52,279 bases of DNA, taken from the NCBI RefSeq assembly GCF_004799035.1, contig NZ_MWIO01000033.1:1-52279 (forward strand). The letters are read 5' to 3'. Each line of letters starts with the position of its first letter. Position 1 is the stretch's first letter. This DNA comes from Rhodanobacter lindaniclasticus. Lineage in GTDB: Bacteria; Pseudomonadota; Gammaproteobacteria; Xanthomonadales; Rhodanobacteraceae. Under the pieces are notes generated by a model. It saw nothing but the letters and a program-made list of their open reading frames with translations. It was not told the DNA's origin and did not search any database. Positions 15,622 to 24,246 of the stretch are shown piece after piece. The position numbers and the translations under genes were made by a program.

Positions 15622-16992
15622 TCAGTCCTCCGGGCTGTAGAGAATTTCGACGCGACGGTTGCGCGCCCGGTTGGCTGGCAGATCCGGCGGCAGCGCGATC
15701 GGCTGCGACGAACCGGCTCCGCTGGATTCGAGTCGCCCGGCGTTGTCGATGCCCTCGCTGAGGATCTGCACCACGGAACGCGCGCGCGCCGCCGACAACG
15801 CGTAGTTGTCCTTGAACTTCAGCGAGTGCACGGGTTGATCGTCGGTGTGACCGACCACCACCACCCGGCCCGGCACCTGGTTCAGCGCCGCGGTGATCGC
15901 GTGCAGCATCGGGATCTGCCGCGCCGCCACCTCGGTGCCGCCGGAGGCGAACATCGCCGGCGCATCCAGCCGCACCAGCGCCGAGCCGTCGGGCTTCTCC
16001 TCCACGGTCAGCGCGCCGGCCTGTTCCTCCGGCGCGAGCAGTTGCTTGAGGCTCTTGCGCTCGACCTTGGGCTGGGTCTGGCGCAACCGCGACTCGTCCG
16101 GCGGCACCGCACTGCGCAGGCCGATCTGCGCCACCTGCGCGCTGACCGGCGAGGACAGTTCGTTCAAGCGCGTGTAGAAGTACAGGAACGCGCCCAGCAG
16201 GATGCAGGCGCCGGCCGCCACGATCACCCACAGCGGCACGTAGCGCACCAGCGGGTTGCGCCGATCCTCGAGGCCTTTCCAATGCGGCGCCAGTTCATCC
16301 GCCGCGGGCGGACGCTGCGCCTTGATGCGCCGGTAGAGCTCCTCCTGGATATCGGCCAGCTTGGCGCGGCCGTCGGCCTCGATCTGGTAACGCCCGCCGA
16401 AACCGAGCGTGAGGCAGATGTACATCAGTTCGATCAGGTCGATGTGGCGCGAGAAATCCGCGCACAGGCGGTCCAGGATCAGGAAGAACTTCTCGCCACC
16501 GTACGACTCGCCATGAAACGCGACCAGCAGGGTCTTGGCCGCCCAGCCGCTCTGTCCGCCCCACGGCGTGTTCATCACCGCCTCGTCGAGCGTGGTGCAC
16601 AGCACGTAACGTGCGGCGGTGATGGTCTGTGCCGCGATACCGGCGGCCTGCGCATTGCTCTCGAACTGGCGCACCTGGGCGATGACCTGCTCGCGCAGGC
16701 GCGCCGCGTCGGGCTGCGAAGCACTGTTGCGCAACTGCACCGACAACAGCAGCAAGGGGCTGGCCGCCTGCACCAGGGTGTTGAGGCCGGCGCCGAGGAA
16801 ATCGCCGATCGCCGCCGCGGGCGCCTGGTCCCGACCCGCCACGGGCCGTGCCGCCGCCGGCCTGGCAGCCGGAAGCGGTGCAGGAGCGGGAGCGGGTGCA
16901 GGGACGGGGGCGGCAGTTGCTGGGGCACCACGTGGACGGACTATGGTCCGGTCCTGCTGCGGGTCGTCGTCATGGGGGCCGTTGCTGCTCAT
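15622..16992 (-). CDS. tssL: T6SS subunit TssL (DotU) with C-terminal OmpA peptidoglycan-binding domain
   Basis: An inner-membrane T6SS anchor subunit of 456 residues. The ATG at 16992 follows GAGG and lies 4 nt after the tssK stop. The first 60 residues are a disordered Pro/Ala tail with DRTIVRP at 14-20. Thr16 matches in context the N-terminal threonine that PpkA phosphorylates in Agrobacterium TssL and that Fha then binds. Residues about 60-240 form the DotU cytoplasmic domain (LDEAVMNTPWG, LIELMYICLTLGFGGRY). One membrane helix lies at 251-274. Residues about 335-456 are an OmpA-like domain with the signature VVGHTDDQPV and NRRVEILY. It is an 'extended' TssL that binds peptidoglycan itself instead of relying on a separate TagL. 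Confidence 0.95.
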   Translation of the reverse strand: MSSNGPHDDDPQQDRTIVRPRGAPATAAPVPAPAPAPAPLPAARPAAARPVAGRDQAPAAAIGDFLGAGLNTLVQAASPLLLLSVQLRNSASQPDAARLREQVIAQVRQFESNAQAAGIAAQTITAARYVLCTTLDEAVMNTPWGGQSGWAAKTLLVAFHGESYGGEKFFLILDRLCADFSRHIDLIELMYICLTLGFGGRYQIEADGRAKLADIQEELYRRIKAQRPPAADELAPHWKGLEDRRNPLVRYVPLWVIVAAGACILLGAFLYFYTRLNELSSPVSAQVAQIGLRSAVPPDESRLRQTQPKVERKSLKQLLAPEEQAGALTVEEKPDGSALVRLDAPAMFASGGTEVAARQIPMLHAITAALNQVPGRVVVVGHTDDQPVHSLKFKDNYALSAARARSVVQILSEGIDNAGRLESSGAGSSQPIALPPDLPANRARNRRVEILYSPED

Positions 16993-16996
16993 GCGC

Positions 16997-18331
16997 TCAA
17001 CCTCGGATCGCCCAGAGTTGCAGGTCGAGACCGGCGAACTCGCCGCCAAAATGGAATGCGATGCCGCCTGACGTCTTCAGGCTCCGCCACATCGGCGAAT
17101 TCTTGTCGAACTCGAAATACAGGTAGCCGGAGTTGTACGGAATCTGCCGCGGCGCCACCGGCATCGGTGCCACCGGGATGCCCGGCAGTTGCAGGTTCAC
17201 CAGGTCGCGGATCTTCTCCACCGGGCCGATCTTCGACTGCGCCGGCAGCTGGCGGCGCAGGTCTTCGGACTTGAGATCGGCCTTGGCTGCCAGCACGAAG
17301 GCGGCGGTATCGATCAGGCTCAGGTCCGGCACCACGGCCACCCACACGCCGAACTTGCGTTGCTGCATCGGAATCGGGATCGCGGTCTGCTCCATCACCG
17401 CGCTGAGGCTGGTACGCAATGCCGCGATCAACGGCTCGAAGCTCGGGTACAACGCCTCGTGGCGATAGGCCGGAAACGCCGGCGGTCGTTTGCCGGTGCT
17501 GGTGAAGGTGGACAGCTCACCGGCCATCTCGGCCAGCACGCGGTAGAGATCCTCGGGATGCAGGACCGGCGCGGCAGTGAGATGTGCGATCAACGGCTGA
17601 TAACGGTTGACCACCTGCAGCAGCAGGAAGTCGGCGATCTCGGCGGCGCCGCCGCGGTCGGTGACCGCCACGCGGCTGGCCAGCGCCTCGCCGCGCTGGT
17701 GCAGCAGGCCCAGCAGTTCGGACAGGAAGGTGCTCAACCGCGGCGCCGCCTGGCAGCTCAGCACGGTCGGCATGAACGCCTCTTCCAGGATCACCCGCCG
17801 GTCGGAGCGGCATTCGACGATGCGCGCCACCGGGATCTGCGCCAGACCCTCGAGCGGTTGCGACTGCGGCAACAGCCGGCTGTTGAGCCCGCCCACCTCC
17901 AGCACGGTGAGCCCGTCGACGCTGCCGGAGGCATCGCGCACCTCGGTCTCGCGCACGCGGAAACGGAACAGCTTCTCCGCCGGCGCCTCGGGCCGGCCGC
18001 TGTCCGGCTGCGCGGGCGAGCGCAAGGGCAGAGTCAGGAAGACGGTCTGGTCGCGCCAGTTGTCGTCGACATCCAGCGCCAGCGGCAACGGGTCGTCGCC
18101 GGGCATGGCGAAGGGTGTGCCGTCGGGGAACACGCCGCGCGCACGCTTGATGCCCAACTTGCCGATCGCCAGCAGGTCGGTTTCCAGTTCCAGTTCGGAG
18201 AAGCCCCAGGTGTACGGGCGCAGGCTGCCGGCGCGCAGTTCGACGAAGCGCTCCAGATAGCGCTCCTGCTGCTGCAGATGCTGCGGGCGCAGGAACAGCC
18301 CTTCACTCCAGACGACCTTGTTGTTTTCCAT
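16997..18331 (-). CDS. tssK: T6SS baseplate-anchor protein TssK
   Basis: TssK trimers connect the T6SS baseplate to the TssL/TssM membrane complex. The protein is 444 residues from MENNKVVWSEGLFLRPQHLQQQERY, the usual family N-terminus (ATG at 18331). An in-frame start at 18385 would only add 18 unrelated residues. The TssK family extends over the full length, including PIARI-like strands and a C-terminal FxF(D/E) region (YLYFEFDKNSPMW). It lies upstream of tssL with a 4-nt gap. A tssJ gene often sits just before tssK; here the 209-nt spacer is too short for one. Confidence 0.94.
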   Translation of the reverse strand: MENNKVVWSEGLFLRPQHLQQQERYLERFVELRAGSLRPYTWGFSELELETDLLAIGKLGIKRARGVFPDGTPFAMPGDDPLPLALDVDDNWRDQTVFLTLPLRSPAQPDSGRPEAPAEKLFRFRVRETEVRDASGSVDGLTVLEVGGLNSRLLPQSQPLEGLAQIPVARIVECRSDRRVILEEAFMPTVLSCQAAPRLSTFLSELLGLLHQRGEALASRVAVTDRGGAAEIADFLLLQVVNRYQPLIAHLTAAPVLHPEDLYRVLAEMAGELSTFTSTGKRPPAFPAYRHEALYPSFEPLIAALRTSLSAVMEQTAIPIPMQQRKFGVWVAVVPDLSLIDTAAFVLAAKADLKSEDLRRQLPAQSKIGPVEKIRDLVNLQLPGIPVAPMPVAPRQIPYNSGYLYFEFDKNSPMWRSLKTSGGIAFHFGGEFAGLDLQLWAIRG

Positions 18332-18467
18332 GCGTCGCGCTGCCCCTGTCAGAAGTTTCCCGATCGCGCTGCCGGGATATGCCACGTTGGCCTGCCTCGG
18401 CGGGCCGACGCTTCATGGAAAAACATCCGCATCCGCGGCGCCCCCGGCGCCCGGAAATCCATCGAGA

Positions 18468-18485
18468 AAGGGCAGCCCTGCCCTT
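18468..18485. other. Perfect 8-bp inverted repeat between fha and tssK
   Basis: aagggcag-cc-ctgccctt lies in the 209-nt fha-tssK spacer. The loop would be 2 nt, or 4 nt if the innermost pair opens. No U-tract follows on the transcribed strand, so a terminator is unlikely; an mRNA processing or stability hairpin is possible. Confidence 0.4.
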
Positions 18486-18540
18486 CCTGGAACCCGTCGA
18501 GCACGGCGATGCGTTCGCAACCGTGCAAGCGCAGTGTCCG

Positions 18541-19875
18541 TCAGTGATGCGTTGCCTGTCGCATTCTCCGCGCCGACTTCAGGCGTGACAACTGTTCCTC
18601 GTAGGCGCGCGCGAACTCGTCGCCGAACAGCCGCCGGAAGCAATCGTCGGGATCCTTGTTCAAGCCCTCGAAATGCTCGCGGTACCTTTCCCAGTACTTG
18701 CCCTTGCCGGCGAACGCCGAGCGCTTGGAGCCGCCGTCGGCTTCCTGCTCGAAACGATCCGGATTGAAATGCACCAGCAAGGATTCGAACGCCGCGCGCA
18801 CGCCCGCCAGCATCGCCATCTGGTGGCAGCGAATGTCGTCGAAGGCATCCTCGAACGCCGCCGTGCCGGACATGAAGGCGCCGCCGCTGGGCGTCATGAT
18901 CTTCTGCAGCGCCTCCTCCGGGTTGGGCGCGAACTTCAGCGGATTGTTCTCCGAGCGCTGGATGATGGTGACCGGCAGCCGGAACGTGTTCTTGATCTCG
19001 GCGCGCGCGCGCAGCACGTCCATCACGCCATCGACCACGACGCGGAAGATCTCGTCCACATTGCCCGGAAGCAGTTGCGGACCGGTGGTCTCGGCCCGCT
19101 CCGCTGCAGCCATCGGCATCGGCGCCGCCGGCACGGCGCGCGGCGGCGCGACGGTCGGCGCCGCCGCGGGCGGGGAGAAGTCCCCCATGGTCAGGTCCCA
19201 GTTCTCCGGGAGCTGGTTGGCCTGCCGTTGTTCGTTGGTCATCGGCGGATGGAAATGATCCTGCGTACCGGCCGTGTGGTTCCAGCTGGAACTGGAATTG
19301 CCGGTCGTGGCGCCGGACAGCAGGTCGGAATCGGGATCGCCGGGCCCCAGGAAACTCAGCGGATCCAGCGCGCCGGCACCACCAGCACCGACCGCGTCGG
19401 GGATCAGCCCGGCATCGGCCGGAATCGTGACCGGCGACGGGCGCGCCGGCAGCGGCGCCGCCGGCGGCGACAGCCCGAAATCCAGCGGATCGATGTCGAC
19501 ATCCACCGCCGCGGGAGCCGCGGGTGCCAGCAGATCCGGCACCGGCGCCGCGGCACCGGCATCGCGCAGGTGCACCTCGACTTCGAACGTGTCGATCAGC
19601 AGACGGTCGCCATCGGTCAGCGCAGAGGGTTCTCCCTTGACCAGTGGCGCACCGTTGAGCAGCATGCCGTTGGTGCTGCGATCCTCGATGAAATAGATGC
19701 CGTTGAGGTAACGCACCATGGCGTGCACGCGCGACACGCCCGACGCGCCGAGCACCCAGTCGCAGTCCTCGGAGCGGCCGATGCTCCCGCCGACGGCCGC
19801 GAACGTCCCGCTGCTGCGGCTGCCGAACTGGGCAGCCTGATGACCGGCAACGGCGAGGATCAGGCTCTGCGACAT
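18541..19875 (-). CDS. tagH: T6SS forkhead-associated protein Fha/TagH
   Basis: Fha reads threonine phosphorylation in the T6SS circuit and promotes assembly. The protein has 444 residues. Residues 1-110 are an FHA domain with the phosphothreonine pocket intact (GR at 33-34, SRVH at 48-51, STNG at 67-70). A Pro/Ala-rich linker runs from about 110 to 250. Residues about 255-444 are the TagH-type C-terminal domain (VDGVMDVLRARAEIKNTFR, NNPLKFAPNPEEAL, FNPDRFE, GDEFARAYEEQL). The gene opens the fha-tssKLM-tagF-pppA-ppkA run. A possible promoter lies about 220 nt upstream. Confidence 0.94.
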   Translation of the reverse strand: MSQSLILAVAGHQAAQFGSRSSGTFAAVGGSIGRSEDCDWVLGASGVSRVHAMVRYLNGIYFIEDRSTNGMLLNGAPLVKGEPSALTDGDRLLIDTFEVEVHLRDAGAAAPVPDLLAPAAPAAVDVDIDPLDFGLSPPAAPLPARPSPVTIPADAGLIPDAVGAGGAGALDPLSFLGPGDPDSDLLSGATTGNSSSSWNHTAGTQDHFHPPMTNEQRQANQLPENWDLTMGDFSPPAAAPTVAPPRAVPAAPMPMAAAERAETTGPQLLPGNVDEIFRVVVDGVMDVLRARAEIKNTFRLPVTIIQRSENNPLKFAPNPEEALQKIMTPSGGAFMSGTAAFEDAFDDIRCHQMAMLAGVRAAFESLLVHFNPDRFEQEADGGSKRSAFAGKGKYWERYREHFEGLNKDPDDCFRRLFGDEFARAYEEQLSRLKSARRMRQATHH

Positions 19876-20094
19876 CGGTATGCTCGGATTCCCTGGTCAA
19901 GATGGATCAGCCGGCATCATGCACGATGGATCGCGTCCACGTTCCGACCGGACCGAAGTGCGCGACCCGAGCTGGCTGCCTGACTGTTCGCAAAAAAACT
20001 GCGGCCCCCGTGGATCGGTCATTGCCTCGTGCGCGAAACGCGGTATCGAGGCTGCCGACATGGCCAAACTGACGCGCGGAAACCGACCGCGGCC

Positions 20095-20123
20095 ATCGTA
20101 TCGTCCATCCGTGCAGCGGGCAA
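20095..20123 (-). promoter_or_regulatory. Candidate sigma-70 promoter upstream of fha
   Basis: On the minus strand TTGCCC (20123-20118), a 17-nt spacer and TACGAT (20100-20095) lie in the 272-nt gap between the 180-residue gene and fha. Each box matches 4 of 6 consensus bases. It would give a leader of about 215 nt with a run of seven T near 20000. I saw no convincing sigma-54 site. Confidence 0.35.
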
Positions 20124-20147
20124 GCCGAGTGCGCCCGGCCGGGCACG

Positions 20148-20690
20148 TCAGGCGCCGGTTGCGCCCTCGCCGTTGAGCAGGTTCATGGCCGGCTTGATGA
20201 AGGCGGCGCGACGGGTGGCGAAGGTGTCGACATCCAGCGCCGCCAGCATGTTGATCGCGGCCACCACGGCGCATGCCGTCAGATGATCGGCCGGCGGCAC
20301 CGGCGTTTCCTGAGAGGCTGGCGCGAGACTGCCGCCGGACCATCCTGCGGCAGCGGCGACCCATGCGCCGGCGGACTTGTAGCCGCCGGCGGTGGCGAAT
20401 TCAAACGCGGCGCGGCGGTTGCTCTCGTTCGGTTCGCGCACCCACTTCTCGGCCAGCGATGCACCGGCGCGATCCTCCGGATCCAGCGCCTGGTCGCGCG
20501 CGCACTGGCACAGCCAGGCCACCGCGTAACGCTTGGGCAACAGGCGCGCCAGCAGTTTCAACGCATCCTGCACCTGGCCTGCATCGGCCAGCGCCTGCAC
20601 GGCCGCCTGTGCGGTCATCTCCGGCCGCAGCAACGCGCTGGCCGGTTCGGACAACTCCATCTGGATCGACGCCTGCATCACGGATGACAT
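20148..20690 (-). CDS. Uncharacterised T6SS-linked protein between vgrG and fha
   Basis: A 180-residue acidic-to-neutral soluble protein, 12 nt after the vgrG stop and in the same orientation. It has no signal peptide or membrane helix. The N-terminal half is helical (AAVQALADAGQVQDALKLLARLLPKRYAVAWLCQCARDQ), followed by WVREPNESNRRAAFEFA and a C-terminal helical stretch with HLTACAVVAAINMLAA. It may belong to the DUF6931-type family found beside T6SS genes, but that is from memory and untested. An adaptor, chaperone or regulator for VgrG is conceivable; no catalytic motif is visible. Confidence 0.8.
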   Translation of the reverse strand: MSSVMQASIQMELSEPASALLRPEMTAQAAVQALADAGQVQDALKLLARLLPKRYAVAWLCQCARDQALDPEDRAGASLAEKWVREPNESNRRAAFEFATAGGYKSAGAWVAAAAGWSGGSLAPASQETPVPPADHLTACAVVAAINMLAALDVDTFATRRAAFIKPAMNLLNGEGATGA

Positions 20691-20702
20691 CTGCGTGTTC
20701 CC

Positions 20703-22664
20703 CTAGCCAATCATGATGATGCCGCCGGACAACTGCGCCATGCCGTCGCCCTTGAGCGAGAGCATGGAACCCTTGACCGTGGTCGAACCGCTGCTGGAAA
20801 GCTCCGCCGAGGCGCCGCCCTTGGCCGCCACCGTGGCATCGCCGTCGATCTTCACGTTGACGCCCTTGATGTTGACGCTCACACCCTTGATGTCGATGTC
20901 GCCGGAGGACTTCATCACGATGCTCGCCGCCCCGGTCACCAGCTGGATCTCGGTGCCGGCGCTGAGCTTGAACTTCTGGCCGATCGTGGTGGTGCCGTTG
21001 CCGGTGACGTCGAGCTTGTCGTCCTTGCCTACCGTGGTCGTGCGCTTGCCCTTGACGTCCTCGGTCTGGTCGTTCTTGACGGTCATCTTCTCGTCGTTGT
21101 CCACCGCGACGACGCGGTCGTTCTCGACTTCCACATGCATGTCCTTCTGTGCATGCATGAAAAAATCCTCGCTGCCCTTCTTGTCCTCGAAGCGCAGCTC
21201 GTTGAAGTCGTCGGCGCCACCGCCCTGGTGGCTGCGGCTCTTGATGCCGCTCTGCGTCTTGTTGTCGGGCAAGGCATACGGCGGCATGTTGTCGGCGTTG
21301 TAGACACTGCCAATGACCAGCGGGCGGTCCGGATCGCCCTCCAGGAAACTCACCACCACTTCCTGGCCGACACGCGGAATGTTCACTGCGCCCCAGTTCT
21401 TGCCGGCCCACGAGGAGGCCACGCGCACCGGGCAGGAGATGTGGAAGTTCTCCTTGTCCGGCTTGTTCCAGTGGAAGGTGACCTGGATGCGGCCGTACTT
21501 GTCCACCGAGATGTCCTCGGCCGTGTCGCTGCCGGACACCACGGCCGTCTGCAGGCCGGCAATGGTCGGCCGCACGGCCGTTTGCATGCTGCGAAACGGC
21601 TGGCGACTCTGGATCACCGAAAAATGACAGAAGAACTGGCCGCCGCCCTGCTGACCGGAAACCTCCGCGGCGTTCTCGATGTGCACGGTGGAGCCGACCA
21701 CGAGGTACTCCTGGTTCAACTCCTTGCGCGGAAACTTGGTCAGCTTGAACAGCGCGCCGGTCAGCACGCCGCAGATATTGGTCGCCCCGGTACAAAGTGA
21801 CTGCGCGACGTTGCTCGCTTCCAGCCGCACCTGTGCGTAATGCTTGCCGGCATCGGTGCTCAGGTGGTCACCGGGGTAGTCGAACGAATCGAGCTTGGGC
21901 ACCGGGTGATTGCCGTCGGCATTGCTGATCGAGTCGAGAGCAAGCAGCGACTTCTTCGGGCTCATCGGATCGTAGTCGGTCAGCGAGTACTTGATCGTCT
22001 GCACCGAACGCGCGGTGGCGAACTCGGTGATCGCAGCTTCGGTCGACGCCTTGCTGGCATCGCTCTGCGGCTGGTACGGCAGCTCGGCATAGCCATCGGT
22101 GGCCGCGTGCGCACCCAGCGCGTCGGCCAGCACCATCGTGTGCACGCCCTCCCGATGCTGGAAGAAGTAGTAGATGCCCTCCTGCTCCATCAGCCGGCTG
22201 ATGAAGTTGAAATAGCTCTCGCGGTACTGCACGCAATATTCGCGTTTCTCGTAGCTGCCGCTGAGGCTCAGCTTGACGTCGCTGTAGCCGATCTCGGCCA
22301 GCACCTCCTTGACGATGTCCGGCACGGACTTCTTCAGGTAGATGCGGCAATCGACCTTGTGCAGCAGCAACCAGGGCTTGGGCACCAGGGTCAGGGCGTA
22401 TTCCGCCTGGCGCTTGCCGGAAAAACTCTCGAACCCCGTCTGCGAAATCTCCGCCACGATGCCGTTGAAATGCCGGGTGTAGTCGTCGGTGCCGAACGTC
22501 ACCGTCATGGAACTGCCCAGCAATGGCCGCAGTTCGACCTCGCTGTCGCCGCTGAATACCTTGAGGTGGTACGAGAACAGCTGCCCCAACTGCTCGCTGC
22601 CCGAAAAGCTGGCAGGCTGCAGCTTGTCACCGAGATCGGACTTCAGCGTCATTTGGTGCGGCAT
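20703..22664 (-). CDS. vgrG: T6SS spike protein VgrG
   Basis: VgrG trimers form the puncturing spike that sits on the Hcp tube and carries PAAR and effectors. The protein is 653 residues; the ATG at 22664 has a strong GGGGGAGG. It contains a gp27-like N-terminal half (FSYHLKVFSGDSEVELRPLLG, YCVQYRESYFNFISRLMEQEGIYYFFQH), the gp5 OB-fold region (DKYGRIQVTFHWNK, CPVRVASSWAGKNWGAVNIPRVGQEVVVSFLEGDPDRPLVIGSVYN), and a C-terminal beta-helix of short repeats ending in GGIIMIG. There is no extra C-terminal effector domain, so cargo must be separate. The gene lies between the methyltransferase and the 180-residue protein. Confidence 0.96.
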   Translation of the reverse strand: MPHQMTLKSDLGDKLQPASFSGSEQLGQLFSYHLKVFSGDSEVELRPLLGSSMTVTFGTDDYTRHFNGIVAEISQTGFESFSGKRQAEYALTLVPKPWLLLHKVDCRIYLKKSVPDIVKEVLAEIGYSDVKLSLSGSYEKREYCVQYRESYFNFISRLMEQEGIYYFFQHREGVHTMVLADALGAHAATDGYAELPYQPQSDASKASTEAAITEFATARSVQTIKYSLTDYDPMSPKKSLLALDSISNADGNHPVPKLDSFDYPGDHLSTDAGKHYAQVRLEASNVAQSLCTGATNICGVLTGALFKLTKFPRKELNQEYLVVGSTVHIENAAEVSGQQGGGQFFCHFSVIQSRQPFRSMQTAVRPTIAGLQTAVVSGSDTAEDISVDKYGRIQVTFHWNKPDKENFHISCPVRVASSWAGKNWGAVNIPRVGQEVVVSFLEGDPDRPLVIGSVYNADNMPPYALPDNKTQSGIKSRSHQGGGADDFNELRFEDKKGSEDFFMHAQKDMHVEVENDRVVAVDNDEKMTVKNDQTEDVKGKRTTTVGKDDKLDVTGNGTTTIGQKFKLSAGTEIQLVTGAASIVMKSSGDIDIKGVSVNIKGVNVKIDGDATVAAKGGASAELSSSGSTTVKGSMLSLKGDGMAQLSGGIIMIG

Positions 22665-22777
22665 GTCCGTCCTCCCCCAGCGGTCCCGACGGCATGGGCC
22701 GGCAAACCAGTCTGTTTATCATACGTCTGCCCCGTTTGGGGAGTCCATTGGCGACCCCGCATCGGCTGCGCGACGCT

Positions 22778-24151
22778 TCAGTCGCCCGTCCCGCGTTTTT
22801 GCACCAGCACGACCCAACCGCGCACCGGCTTGCCCAGTTCCTTGCGCAGCGAGTCCACGGTGATCGACGGATCGGAGAACCCGGCGTCCTCCAGCACGCG
22901 CTCGATGCAGGCGCGGCTGTGCCGATAGCGCCCGCTGGCGGACAGCTCGACGCGATCTTCGTCGCCATCGAGCACCTCCAGCGTGAAAGCGAGCCAGCCA
23001 CCTTCTCGCAACGCGTTGCCGGCTGCCGACAACACCGGCAGCAGGTCACCGAAGTAGTTCAAGGTGTCGGCGGACAGCACCACGTCCCAGGCAGATGGAC
23101 GGGTCTGCAGCCAGCCGGCCAGTTCCGCCTCCACCAGTTCGTCGTAGTCACCGCGCTGGCGCGCTTTCTCCAGCATGCCGCCGGACAGATCCACGCCCAC
23201 CAGGTTTCTCGCATGCGGTCCGATCAGCGGTCCGCACAAGCCGGTGCCGCAACCGGCATCCAGCACATCCAGTGAAGCCTGCGGTATACCAAGTCGATCC
23301 ACCAGGGCCGCCACGAGAACCTGCGGCGCGCGGTAATGGAGGTTCTTCAGCAGCATCTCGTCGAAGCTCGCGGCAAAACCGTCGAACACTTTTCGGACAT
23401 AGTCGTCCGCTGCACGCGCGGGCGCCGGCTCGCCGCCGCAGGCGGCAAGCATGTGGCGCGGCACCGGATTGCCGGGATCGCGCGCCATCCAGTCGCGATA
23501 GACCTCGACCGCCTCGCTGCTGCGGCCGAGCATGTACAGCGCCACGCCGAGCGCATCACGTGCGCGCACGTTCTGCGGATCGAGGCGGCAGGCGTTGGCG
23601 AAGCAGCGTGCAGCCTCTTCCACGTCCTCGATTTCGTTGACGTGCCGACGCCGGAACATGCCCATCAGGTAATGCGCCTGCCCCAACTGCGGTTCCTGCG
23701 CCAGGAAGCGGGCATAGACCTCGCCGGCCTCGTCCACGCGGCCCTGCACGTCCAGCACCAGGGCCAGGTTGCTCAGCGCGTCGTGGTGCCCAGGCTGATG
23801 GCTGAGCGCGCGCCGATAGCAGGCTTCGGCCTCGGCCAGTTCGCCGCACTCCTTGTGGATGTTGCCCAGGTTGTTGTGCGCGTCGGCGTGCCGCGGAGTG
23901 GCGCGCAGCGCCAGCCGAACCAGCCGGATGCCATCTTCGCTGCGCTTGCGCTGGTGGCACAGCACACCGAGGAAATGCAGTGCATCGGGGTGTCCCGACT
24001 GTCGTTGCAGGACCTTGCCATAGAGCGCCTCGGCTGCATCCAGCCGGCCATCTCGATGTGCGGCGATGGCCTCGCCCATGAGGGCCTGCACGGTGGCAGC
24101 CAGCGCAGCCTGCGACCGACGTCCGGTTCTGGCGGGCGAAGCACGTTTCAA
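22778..24151 (-). CDS. TPR-domain SAM-dependent methyltransferase encoded between vgrG and PAAR
   Basis: The protein has about six tetratricopeptide repeats (residues 26-240; AEALYGKVLQRQSGHPDALHFLG, AHNNLGNIHKECGELAEAEACYRRAL) followed by a class I methyltransferase (250-457). Motif I is DAGCGTG (298-304), then VGVDLSGGM and a motif IV-like VVLSADTLNYFGDL. The TTG at 24151 has AGGGGG 4 nt upstream and gives 457 residues; the first ATG, at 24079, gives 433, and the choice is open. Similar TPR-methyltransferases are widespread and mostly uncharacterised. Its place between PAAR and vgrG suggests it modifies, delivers or is a T6SS cargo, but it could be a bystander. No signal peptide is seen. 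Confidence 0.85.
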   Translation of the reverse strand: MKRASPARTGRRSQAALAATVQALMGEAIAAHRDGRLDAAEALYGKVLQRQSGHPDALHFLGVLCHQRKRSEDGIRLVRLALRATPRHADAHNNLGNIHKECGELAEAEACYRRALSHQPGHHDALSNLALVLDVQGRVDEAGEVYARFLAQEPQLGQAHYLMGMFRRRHVNEIEDVEEAARCFANACRLDPQNVRARDALGVALYMLGRSSEAVEVYRDWMARDPGNPVPRHMLAACGGEPAPARAADDYVRKVFDGFAASFDEMLLKNLHYRAPQVLVAALVDRLGIPQASLDVLDAGCGTGLCGPLIGPHARNLVGVDLSGGMLEKARQRGDYDELVEAELAGWLQTRPSAWDVVLSADTLNYFGDLLPVLSAAGNALREGGWLAFTLEVLDGDEDRVELSASGRYRHSRACIERVLEDAGFSDPSITVDSLRKELGKPVRGWVVLVQKRGTGD

Positions 24152-24246
24152 GCGGCCCCCTTGCCATGCGCTGCGGCGTGCGGCACGACCCCGGTTCCCC
24201 TCATCTGCCGCGTGCGGCAAAACCGGATCGAACGACCCGCGTCGCG

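Noticed and set aside
18468..18485. Intrinsic terminator after fha
   Set aside because: The inverted repeat is perfect, but no U-tract follows, and the downstream tssK gene belongs to the same functional run.
18332..18540. A hidden tssJ gene between fha and tssK
   Set aside because: Too short for a TssJ lipoprotein, and no lipobox or suitable frame was seen on the minus strand.
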